The notes under the pieces were generated by a model that worked only from the letters and a program-made list of their open reading frames with translations, had not been told where the DNA came from and did no database searches. A stretch of 13,352 nt of DNA from positions 1 to 13,352 of the forward strand of contig CABSEJ010000089.1 in assembly GCA_902476765.1 (NCBI GenBank), given 5' to 3'. Position 1 is the stretch's first letter; every line of letters starts with the position of its first letter. The translations under genes were made by a program, and so were the position numbers. This document shows positions 1 through 6,494 of this stretch, in pieces. The DNA is from an uncultured Blautia sp. Its GTDB lineage: Bacteria; Bacillota; Clostridia; Lachnospirales; Lachnospiraceae.

Positions 1-1
1 G

Positions 2-424
2 AGAGTATCTAAAAGCCGTACAGCGGTGACAAACTCTATGAGGCTTTTGAAACTGGATGAAAGAGTCCAGCAGATGCTGATAGAAGAAATGCTGACCACT
101 GGACATGCCAGAGCCTTGCTGGCCATTGAGGATAAGGAAGCCCAACATGCGGCGGCTGTAAAGGTTTTTGATGAAAAGCTCAGTGTAAGAGAAACAGAAA
201 AATTGGTGAAAGAGCTTTTAAATCCCCAAGAAAAACAGGAAGAGCGCCCTTCCAGTGATGCTCAGGATTTAGTTTATGAGCAGTTGGAGGAGAAAATAAA
301 AGGAATCATTGGTTCTAAGGTTGCTATTAAGAGAAAAAGTAAAGATAAAGGAAGAATAGAAATAGAATACTATTCCCAGGAGGAACTGGAACGGATTGTA
401 GAACTGTTGGAAACCATTAGATGA
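2..424 (+). CDS. parB: ParB-family chromosome partitioning protein, 3' part (5' end outside window)
   Basis: This is the C-terminal part of a ParB/Noc-family DNA-binding protein. The frame is open to the left edge, and codons upstream of the GTG at 26 still read as family sequence (SKSRTAVTNSMRLLKL), so that GTG is internal and the true start lies outside the window. The visible part has the end of the helix-turn-helix, then the helical segment TTGHARALLAIEDKEAQ that is typical of ParB, then KLSVRETEKLVKELL. After a charged linker comes the small C-terminal dimerisation domain (about the last 50 residues). The protein nucleates on parS sites and works with ParA/Soj in origin segregation. DUF4446 and serS follow closely, as in the origin-proximal parAB cluster of many Clostridia. 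A Noc paralogue cannot be excluded without the N-terminal half. No convincing parS site is seen in the window. Confidence 0.93.
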   Translation, partial: RVSKSRTAVTNSMRLLKLDERVQQMLIEEMLTTGHARALLAIEDKEAQHAAAVKVFDEKLSVRETEKLVKELLNPQEKQEERPSSDAQDLVYEQLEEKIKGIIGSKVAIKRKSKDKGRIEIEYYSQEELERIVELLETIR

Positions 425-445
425 ATGGAGGAGCTTTAAACTAAT

Positions 446-979
446 ATGAACAAATTGATAGAGAATATTCAGGCTTACTCCGGTGTTTTACTTATCATGC
501 TTTTAGTGGTTGTGGTCATACTTCTGGTATGTGTGTTCAATTTATCACTGGGGCTTAATAGGCTGAATCGAAAATACAATTTATTTATGAAGGGAAGAGA
601 TGCCCAATCCCTGGAAAAGCTGTTTAAAAGAAAGTTTGATATGGTGGAGAAGCTGGCCAGTAATTCAGAGATTAACGCAGAAAATATTCAGAAGCTGGAA
701 AAACTGTATGACAACTCTCTTCATAAGTATGGAATTGTGAAATATGATGCCTTCGAAGATATGGGAGGAAAACTGAGTTTTGTTTTGGCTATGCTGGATA
801 AAAATAATACAGGGTTTCTTCTCAACGCCATACACAGCCGGGAAAATTGCTTTTTGTATATTAAAGAGATAGTAAATGGGGAATCCTATGTAATGTTAAG
901 TGAAGAAGAAGTGGAAGCCCTGAAAAGAGCAGTGAATTACGGCTTAGAAGAAAGTGAATTTGATTTGTCAGATATATAA
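446..979 (+). CDS. DUF4446 family membrane-anchored protein
   Basis: This 177-residue protein of unknown function has one strong N-terminal transmembrane segment at about residues 12-33 (run of L, I, V and M). A basic, amphipathic, probably coiled-coil stretch follows (NRLNRKYNLFMKGRDAQSLEKLFKRK). The C-terminal half is soluble and contains KYDAFEDMGGKLSFVLAMLD and a conserved-looking HSREN motif. The sequence matches my memory of DUF4446, which often sits directly after parB in Clostridia. A GGAGGAG ribosome binding site at 427-433 precedes the ATG. The gene starts 21 nt after the parB stop, so the two are probably co-transcribed. A single anchor with a cytoplasmic tail next to parB could mean a role in chromosome or division biology, but nothing in the sequence proves it. 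Confidence 0.85.
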   Translation: MNKLIENIQAYSGVLLIMLLVVVVILLVCVFNLSLGLNRLNRKYNLFMKGRDAQSLEKLFKRKFDMVEKLASNSEINAENIQKLEKLYDNSLHKYGIVKYDAFEDMGGKLSFVLAMLDKNNTGFLLNAIHSRENCFLYIKEIVNGESYVMLSEEEVEALKRAVNYGLEESEFDLSDI

Positions 980-983
980 AAAG

Positions 984-1055
984 TTATGTCAACTGAAAAA
1001 TAGCGAAAAATGTTATGTAAACTTAAATGAAATAATACAAAAATTATGTCAACTG
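984..1055 (+). repeat. Three direct repeats TTATGT(C/A)AACT in the DUF4446-serS gap
   Basis: In the 130-bp gap between DUF4446 and serS, the 11-base motif TTATGTCAACT occurs at 984-994 and 1044-1054. A one-mismatch copy (TTATGTAAACT) lies at 1013-1023. The copies are in the same orientation and spaced 29 and 31 bp, about three helical turns. The rest of the gap is A-rich, apart from a 10-base palindrome TTCCCGGGAA at 1070-1079. The spacing suggests protein binding sites: a regulator site before serS, or a relic of a transposon end, since several IS families carry multiple terminal repeats. I cannot decide between these. No T-box leader can fit in this gap. Confidence 0.6.
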
Positions 1056-1109
1056 TAATAAAGCAGCGTTTCCCGGGAATAACATAGGGGAAGGCAGTAG
1101 GAGGAGAAT

Positions 1110-2396
1110 ATGTTAGATATTAAATTTTTAAGAGAAAATCCGGAAGTAGTAAAGCAGAATATCAGAAATAAGTTTCAGGACAGCAAGCTTCCTTTGGTAG
1201 ATGAGGTAATTGAGCTGGACAAAAGAAACAGGGAAATCAAGCAGCAGGTGGAGGCTTTAAGAGCAGATAGAAACAAGATTTCCAAAATGATAGGCGGACT
1301 GATGAAGGAAGGCAAGAGAGAGGAAGCAGAGGAAGCAAAACGTAAGGTTACGGCTAATGCGGAAACTGTGGAGCAGCTGTCTGCAGAGGAGAAAGAAGTA
1401 GAAGAAAAAATCAAAAAAATTATGATGACAATTCCCAATATTATTGATGCCTCTGTGCCTATCGGAAAGGATGACAGCGAAAATGTAGAGGTTCAGAGAT
1501 ACGGGGAGCCGGTTGTGCCGGATTTTGAGATTCCTTACCATGCAGAAATCATGGAAAGCTTTGACGGATTAGACCTGGACAGTGCCAGAAAAGTGGCTGG
1601 AAACGGTTTTTACTACTTAATGGGTGATATTGCAAGGCTTCATTCTGCCGTGATTTCCTATGCCAGAGATTTTATGATTAACCGTGGATTTACTTACTGT
1701 GTGCCCCCATTTATGATTCGCAGCAACGTAGTAACCGGTGTTATGAGCTTTGCCGAGATGGATGCTATGATGTATAAGATTGAGGGCGAGGACTTATATC
1801 TTATCGGCACCAGCGAACATTCTATGATTGGAAAATTCATTGATACCATGATTCCGGAAGAGGAGCTGCCGAAAACACTTACCAGCTATTCTCCCTGCTT
1901 CCGTAAAGAAAAGGGAGCCCATGGCTTGGAGGAAAGAGGGGTTTATAGAATCCACCAGTTTGAAAAACAGGAAATGATTGTGGTATGTAAGCCAGAGGAG
2001 AGCCCAATGTGGTTTGATAAATTATGGCAGAATACCGTAGATTTGTTCCGTTCCATGGATATTCCTGTAAGAACTTTGGAGTGCTGCTCCGGCGATTTGG
2101 CTGATTTGAAAGTGAAATCCGTGGATGTGGAGGCATGGTCTCCAAGACAGAAGAAATACTTTGAGGTAGGAAGCTGTTCTAACCTGGGAGACGCTCAGGC
2201 CAGACGTCTGAAAATCCGTGTAAACGGAAAGGACGGAAAGTATCTGGCTCATACATTGAATAATACTGTTGTGGCACCGCCCAGAATGTTGATTGCATTT
2301 TTGGAGAATAATCTGCAGGCAGACGGTTCTGTAAGGATTCCGGAGGCTCTGCGTCCTTACATGGGCGGCATGGCAGAAATCAAGCCTAAGAAATAA
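1110..2396 (+). CDS. serS: Seryl-tRNA synthetase
   Basis: This class II synthetase charges tRNA-Ser (and tRNA-Sec where present) with serine in the cytoplasm. The 428 residues are the normal length. Residues 1 to about 110 form the N-terminal antiparallel coiled-coil arm that reads the long variable arm of tRNA-Ser. The catalytic domain shows motif 2 (FRKEKGAHG from residue 264, then GVYRIHQFEKQEM), the SCSN segment, and motif 3 (APPRMLIAFLENN, with R392) ending in ALRPYMGG. The start is an ATG with TAGGAGGAG at 1098-1106. The active-site TXE loop reads TSEHS (residues 234-238) where many bacterial enzymes have TAEVP, and GAHGLEERG replaces the common GxxGxDTRG. This is a divergent subtype that I associate with Clostridia; the metal and ATP ligands I can place are intact. 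DUF3881 follows after 14 nt, so they probably share a transcript. Confidence 0.97.
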   Translation: MLDIKFLRENPEVVKQNIRNKFQDSKLPLVDEVIELDKRNREIKQQVEALRADRNKISKMIGGLMKEGKREEAEEAKRKVTANAETVEQLSAEEKEVEEKIKKIMMTIPNIIDASVPIGKDDSENVEVQRYGEPVVPDFEIPYHAEIMESFDGLDLDSARKVAGNGFYYLMGDIARLHSAVISYARDFMINRGFTYCVPPFMIRSNVVTGVMSFAEMDAMMYKIEGEDLYLIGTSEHSMIGKFIDTMIPEEELPKTLTSYSPCFRKEKGAHGLEERGVYRIHQFEKQEMIVVCKPEESPMWFDKLWQNTVDLFRSMDIPVRTLECCSGDLADLKVKSVDVEAWSPRQKKYFEVGSCSNLGDAQARRLKIRVNGKDGKYLAHTLNNTVVAPPRMLIAFLENNLQADGSVRIPEALRPYMGGMAEIKPKK

Positions 2397-2410
2397 ATGG
2401 AGGTTGCTCA

Positions 2411-3292
2411 TTGCACAGTTATTTAAAAGCAATCGGTTTTTCAGATATAGCCGGAAAGAAGGATTTAGACGCCATATTGCAGGATGTGATAGAAAATTAT
2501 GACGAGAAGACCGTAGTAGAGGACAGAAGCAATCATCTCTTTACGGAACTGTCTAAGATGTACGGCTGTGATTTCGGAATTACGGTATGCGGGGAATATG
2601 ACGAAAAAAATCAGTTTCAGATGGAATATTATTTTCCTTATTTCCAGGGTACCGGGATTACCATGCAGGAAGAGGTTTTTATTGAGAAGCATGCCCAGAA
2701 GGAATCCTATGCAGGAGCCTGCGACGATATGAGGGTAGGGGTTACGGTGATTTTCTACCTGCAGAATGCAGGAGAATATCTGACCCAGAGAAACCGGGGA
2801 AATTATTCTCCCGGGGTGCGCAATGTTACACTTTCTGGTTTGGCTAAAAAGGGAACTATTCTTCTGCCGGTACTGAAGCCGGAAATGGAAGAGCAGGAAG
2901 AAAGGGAAAAAACCGTAAACCGGGGCCGTCTGATAGCCGCCGCCAAAAACGGGGATGAGGAGGCCATGGAGAGTCTGACCATAGAGGATATGGATACATA
3001 TTCCATGATTTCCCAGAGGGTAGAAAATGAGGATATTTACAGTATTGTAGACAGCTATTTTATGCCTTATGGAATGGAATGTGATTTATATAATATTATG
3101 GGAGAAATCCTGGAATGTTCTAAGGTTAAAAATGTAAAAACCGGAGATGAAATCTACGAGATGCGTATCAGCTGCAGTGATTTGGAGCTGGATGTGTGTG
3201 TAAACAGCGGCGATTTGCTGGGAGAACCCCAGGCCGGCCGGAGGTTTAAAGGCATCGTGTGGCTTCAGGGATATGTGGATTTTCAGTATTAA
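2411..3292 (+). CDS. DUF3881 family protein
   Basis: This 293-residue protein has no signal peptide or membrane segment and resembles DUF3881, a family I know mainly from Lachnospiraceae. The start is a TTG with a good GGAGG at 2399-2403 seven bases upstream. It gives the N-terminus MHSYLKAIGFSDI, which fits the family, so TTG is preferred over later ATGs. The N-terminal half (1 to about 165) is mixed alpha/beta. A short acidic linker (PEMEEQEEREK) follows, then a segment that looks like two short helices (NRGRLIAAAKNGDEEAMESL), then a C-terminal domain that begins around DIYSIVDSYFMPYGMECDLY and ends in a beta-rich segment (GRRFKGIVWLQGYVDF). The molecular role is unknown. The gene lies 14 nt after serS and ends just before a strong terminator. 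Confidence 0.85.
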   Translation: MHSYLKAIGFSDIAGKKDLDAILQDVIENYDEKTVVEDRSNHLFTELSKMYGCDFGITVCGEYDEKNQFQMEYYFPYFQGTGITMQEEVFIEKHAQKESYAGACDDMRVGVTVIFYLQNAGEYLTQRNRGNYSPGVRNVTLSGLAKKGTILLPVLKPEMEEQEEREKTVNRGRLIAAAKNGDEEAMESLTIEDMDTYSMISQRVENEDIYSIVDSYFMPYGMECDLYNIMGEILECSKVKNVKTGDEIYEMRISCSDLELDVCVNSGDLLGEPQAGRRFKGIVWLQGYVDFQY

Positions 3293-3339
3293 ATGTTCAA
3301 TATTAAATTTTATAGTATTAAGTTTTAGTAAACATATAG

Positions 3340-3398
3340 GCGGAAAACTTGTTCAATGATTTTGGTTTTTTTGAACAAGCTTTCCGCTTATTCTTTTC
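3340..3398 (+). terminator. Intrinsic terminator ending the core parB-serS-DUF3881 run
   Basis: GCGGAAAACTTGTTCA at 3340-3355 pairs with TGAACAAGCTTTCCGC at 3372-3387. This gives a 16-position stem with one A-C mismatch and a 16-nt T-rich loop. A T-rich stretch (TTATTCTTTTCT) follows on the + strand. It lies 48 bp after the DUF3881 stop and separates core genes from the fucosidase operon. The flanking sequence is not strongly A-rich on the left, so I read it mainly as a + strand terminator. Confidence 0.85.
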
Positions 3399-3460
3399 TA
3401 AAACAATTTGAAAAGCGAAAATATAAAGTTGGACGCTATATTCTTTTAGAATACTTGGAA

Positions 3461-3503
3461 ACAATAAAAACTAATAAAAAACAATAGAAACCAATTGACA
3501 ATA
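3461..3503 (+). promoter_or_regulatory. A-rich repeats upstream of and overlapping the fucosidase promoter (possible DeoR operator or UP element)
   Basis: ACAATA occurs at 3461, 3481 and 3498, with a related CTAATA at 3471, each followed by an A-run or close to one (for example ACAATAAAAA and ACAATAGAAA). The copies lie just upstream of, and overlap, the -35 box at 3495-3500. Several DeoR-family sugar regulators bind A/T-rich repeats of about this kind, and the second gene of the operon is such a regulator. The same A-tracts could instead act as an UP element. The rest of 3293-3597 apart from the terminator and promoter is A/T-rich with no supported gene. Confidence 0.4.
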
Positions 3504-3523
3504 AGCTATGTTGTGGTTATGCT
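3495..3523 (+). promoter_or_regulatory. Sigma-A type promoter for the fucosidase operon
   Basis: A perfect -35 box TTGACA at 3495-3500 is followed after 17 bp by TATGCT at 3518-3523, a 4/6 match to TATAAT. Transcription would start near 3530, giving a leader of about 70 nt before the ATG at 3598. The ribosome binding site GAAAGGAA lies at 3583-3590. This is the best promoter match in the gap and lies just downstream of the terminator. Confidence 0.75.
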
Positions 3524-3597
3524 TTAGGAAAGTCTGTAAGCAATCTGCTTTTGCCTGGAGAGGGGCAAATGCATGATATAGAGAAAGGAAATAATAG

Positions 3598-4908
3598 ATG
3601 TATAAGTTTGACCGGAATGTTTATGAAAAAAGAGTAAAGTGGTACCAGGAGGCCAGATTCGGAATGTTTATCCATTGGGGCCTTTACGCCATACCAGCCA
3701 GAGGAGAATGGGTAAGGAGTACAGAAGAGATTTCAAAGGAAGATTACATGAAGTATTTCCACGCTTTTGACCCTGTGGATTACGACCCTGTGAAATGGGC
3801 CAAAGCAGCTAAAAGGGCGGGCATGAAATATGTGGTTCTGACGGCTAAACACCATGACGGATTCTGTCTTTTTGACAGTCAGTATACGGATTTTAAATCC
3901 ACGAATACAAAGTGGGGACGTGACATAGTGGCGGAATTTGTGGAGGCAGTCCGTGGGGAAGGCCTAAAGGTAGGGCTGTATTTTTCTCTCTTGGATTGGT
4001 ATCACCAGGATTATCCTCATTACGGAGATAAGAACCATCCCATGAGGAACCGAAAGGAATATAGTAATGAAAATCGGAACTTCCAACGGTATCTGGAATA
4101 TATGCATAACCAGGTGAGAGAGATTTGCACCAATTATGGAAAGCTGGATATTCTCTGGTTTGATTTTTCCTATGACAATCTAAGAGGTGAGGCCTGGAAA
4201 GCAGGGGAATTGATAGATATGGTCAGGAGCCTTCAGCCGGATGTGATTATTGACAATCGCCTGGAGGTCAGTGGTGAGGGTTATGGCTCTTTGGCTTCGG
4301 GAAACCCGGCTCCCTGGCACGGAGATTTTGTCAGCCCTGAGCAGATGATTCCCCCTAACGGGATTCAGGATGTCAATGGCAAGGATATGGTGTGGGAAGC
4401 CTGTGTTACCATGAATAATAACTGGGGCTATCATGCTCAGGATAATTTCTTTAAGCCGGCTTCCATGTTGATTAAGAAGCTGGTAGAGTGTGTCTCCAAG
4501 GGCGGAAATATGCTTCTGAACGTAGGACCGGACGCTAAGGGAAATATACCGGAGGAATCGACGAAGCGGCTGGAAATCATAGGAAAATGGATGGAAAAAA
4601 ATAAGGAAAGTATTTATGGATGCGGGAAGGCGGATATAGAGAAGCCGGATTACGGAAGAGTGACAAAGAAAGGAAACTGCCTGTATTTACATGTGTATGA
4701 GAATTCTATAGGTCCGCTGCCTATTCTGGGAGTAGCTAAGGAACAGGTAGAATCCATACAATATCTCAGTACAGGAGCAGAGATTCCTGTGTCTGCAAGC
4801 TGGGTTCACAGCGATTATCCGGAAATCCTTTTCGCAGATTTAGGACCTAATTCGGTGCTTCCGGATGAAATAGATACGGTTCTGAAGCTTACCCTGAAGA
4901 CAGAGTAA
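3598..4908 (+). CDS. GH29 alpha-L-fucosidase, cytoplasmic
   Basis: This 436-residue retaining glycoside hydrolase releases L-fucose from fucosylated oligosaccharides or glycoconjugates. The GH29 (beta/alpha)8 barrel is clear: RFGMFIHWGLYA with H26, KHHDGFCLFDS at 84-94, GLYFSLLDWY at 126-135, and LDILWFDFSYDN at 183-194, in which D189 is the expected nucleophile. WEACVTMNNNWGY at 266-278 and SPEQ at 246-249 are typical of the family. The acid/base is less conserved; E248 and E267 are candidates only. The last 100 or so residues form the usual beta-sandwich. There is no signal peptide, anchor or carbohydrate-binding module, so the enzyme should act on small, imported substrates. It is the first gene of the operon, and the DeoR-type regulator follows after 14 nt. 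Which linkage (alpha-1,2, 1,3/4 or 1,6) it cuts cannot be told from sequence alone. Confidence 0.95.
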   Translation: MYKFDRNVYEKRVKWYQEARFGMFIHWGLYAIPARGEWVRSTEEISKEDYMKYFHAFDPVDYDPVKWAKAAKRAGMKYVVLTAKHHDGFCLFDSQYTDFKSTNTKWGRDIVAEFVEAVRGEGLKVGLYFSLLDWYHQDYPHYGDKNHPMRNRKEYSNENRNFQRYLEYMHNQVREICTNYGKLDILWFDFSYDNLRGEAWKAGELIDMVRSLQPDVIIDNRLEVSGEGYGSLASGNPAPWHGDFVSPEQMIPPNGIQDVNGKDMVWEACVTMNNNWGYHAQDNFFKPASMLIKKLVECVSKGGNMLLNVGPDAKGNIPEESTKRLEIIGKWMEKNKESIYGCGKADIEKPDYGRVTKKGNCLYLHVYENSIGPLPILGVAKEQVESIQYLSTGAEIPVSASWVHSDYPEILFADLGPNSVLPDEIDTVLKLTLKTE

Positions 4909-4922
4909 GGAGGAAACGGATA

Positions 4923-5684
4923 ATGTTTACAGAGGAAAGACTTAGTGAAATTGAAAAACGCCTCCGCAGCAGGGGTAAAGTTAAGGTAAAGGAATTAAGC
5001 GAATATTTCCAGGTGACGGAGGACTGCATTCGTAAAGACCTGAAAATCCTGGAAAATGCAGGTAAATTAAAGAGAACCTATGGGGGAGCCATACTTTCCC
5101 AGGATTATCCTTTGGAGAGAGATGTTATAGACAGGCGGAACTACCATTTGGAGAATAAAAAAACAATTGCCCGGAAGGCTTTTCAGCTGATTCGGGATGG
5201 AGAGACTATATTTCTGGATATTTCTACCACAAATATTGAATTGGCCCGTCTTCTGGCAGAATCGGGAAAACGAGTGGAAGCAGTCAGCAACATGATTGAT
5301 ATTGTACAGATATTAGGTACCGGCAGAAATATTACGGCCATCAGCACCGGAGGGATTATGTACCGGACGGTCAATGGATTTATGGGTGCCGCCGCCATAG
5401 AGGCCATTAAAAGATACAGCTTTGATAAGGTTTTTGTGGGATGCTGCGGTATGGATATGATGAGCCGTTCTTTTACCACCATGGGTGTGGAAGACGGACT
5501 TACCAAAAAGGCGGCCATTTCCAGCGGAAGGCACAAGTATATTGTAATGGAACGGGAAAAGTTTTATTTTAATGAATCCTACAAATATGCAGAGCTGGAT
5601 GAAGTGGACGGAATTATTACAGAGGAATATCCTGATGAGAGTGTGAAAAATATATTGGATTCCTATGGAGTGACTTTATATTGA
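4923..5684 (+). CDS. DeoR/GlpR-family transcriptional regulator
   Basis: This 253-residue DNA-binding regulator probably represses its own operon until a sugar phosphate binds. The N-terminal winged helix-turn-helix spans about 5-56. It has the DeoR signature VKVKELSEYFQVTEDCIRKDLKILE and ends in KLKRTYGGA. The C-terminal sensor domain has the family features DGETIFLDISTTN, STGGIMYRTVNGFMG, KVFVGCCGMD and GLTKKAAISSGRHKYIVME. Such domains resemble ribose-5-phosphate isomerase and bind phosphorylated sugars. Here a product of fucose or hexosamine metabolism is a reasonable guess, but not shown. The start is an ATG behind AAGGAGGAAA (4908-4917). Its place between the fucosidase and cutC fits local control, and A-rich repeats at the operon promoter are candidate sites. 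Confidence 0.93.
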   Translation: MFTEERLSEIEKRLRSRGKVKVKELSEYFQVTEDCIRKDLKILENAGKLKRTYGGAILSQDYPLERDVIDRRNYHLENKKTIARKAFQLIRDGETIFLDISTTNIELARLLAESGKRVEAVSNMIDIVQILGTGRNITAISTGGIMYRTVNGFMGAAAIEAIKRYSFDKVFVGCCGMDMMSRSFTTMGVEDGLTKKAAISSGRHKYIVMEREKFYFNESYKYAELDEVDGIITEEYPDESVKNILDSYGVTLY

Positions 5685-5724
5685 TGCTCTCAGTTAAGGC
5701 TCAAGAGTCGGAAGGAGTGAAAAA

Positions 5725-6483
5725 ATGAAGCGTTTTATTTTAGAGGCCTGTGCGGATTCTGCGGAATCTGTGGAGGCAGCACAAAAAGGAGGGGCGGACA
5801 GAATTGAACTGTGCGGGAACCTGATTATAGGAGGAACCACCCCCAGTCCCTGTCTGTTTCAGGAAATAAGGAAGCATACAGACATTAGAATCCATGTGCT
5901 GATTCGTCCCAGGTTTGGAGATTTTTGCTATACGGACCATGAATTTCAGATTATGAAGGAAGAGATTAAAATGTTCCGCAGTTTGGGAGCAGAGGGGGTA
6001 GTCTTTGGTATCCTGAAACCGGACGGAAGTTTAAATAAAGAGCAGATGGGGGAGCTGGCCGAAGAGACCGGGGATATGTGGATGACCCTTCACCGGGCTT
6101 TTGACGTGTGCAGAGACCCGTATAAGGCCCTGGAAGAGGCTGTGGAGCTGGGGTTCGATACAATCCTTACCTCCGGTCAAAAGGACGCCTGCAGAGAAGG
6201 AATTCCACTGCTGCAAAGGCTGAAGGAGCAGAGCCGGGGAAGAATCCAGCTTCAGGCCGGAGCCGGCGTCAGCGCAGAGGTGATAGAGGAGATTTACCGG
6301 GAAACGGGAATCATGGCCTATCATATGTCGGGAAAACGAACCCTGGACAGCAGTATGCAGTTCCGTACGGAAAATGTGAATATGGGACAGCCGTCTATCA
6401 GTGAGTATGAAATTTTCCGTACTGATGAAGAGAAAATCAGGGCAGCCAGAAGCGTTTTAGACAGACTGTCAGCCCAGGGATAA
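5725..6483 (+). CDS. cutC: CutC-family TIM-barrel protein
   Basis: This 252-residue protein is the normal CutC length and is collinear with the family. It starts LEACADSAESVEAAQKGGAD and continues with RIELCGNLIIGGTTPS, HVLIRPRFGDFCYTDHEF, MTLHRAFDVCRDPYKALEE, DTILTSGQK and QLQAGAGVS, all CutC-like strands of a (beta/alpha)8 barrel. CutC was named for copper homeostasis, but the copper role is doubtful in many bacteria and the true reaction is not settled. The start is an ATG behind GGAAGGAG (5710-5717). It lies 40 nt after the regulator and 11 nt before the transglutaminase-fold gene. The operon has no metal transport or resistance gene, so a role in sugar or glycoconjugate metabolism seems at least as likely here as copper handling. 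Confidence 0.93.
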   Translation: MKRFILEACADSAESVEAAQKGGADRIELCGNLIIGGTTPSPCLFQEIRKHTDIRIHVLIRPRFGDFCYTDHEFQIMKEEIKMFRSLGAEGVVFGILKPDGSLNKEQMGELAEETGDMWMTLHRAFDVCRDPYKALEEAVELGFDTILTSGQKDACREGIPLLQRLKEQSRGRIQLQAGAGVSAEVIEEIYRETGIMAYHMSGKRTLDSSMQFRTENVNMGQPSISEYEIFRTDEEKIRAARSVLDRLSAQG

Positions 6484-6494
6484 GGAGATAGCGC

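Noticed and set aside
980..1109. T-box leader before serS
   Set aside because: The gap is only 130 bp and shows no T-box sequence, specifier stem or terminator hairpin.
3408..3424. cre-like (CcpA) site upstream of the fucosidase promoter
   Set aside because: The TTTGAAAAGCGAAAAT sequence has one base too many between TG and CG for the consensus and lacks the right half-site.
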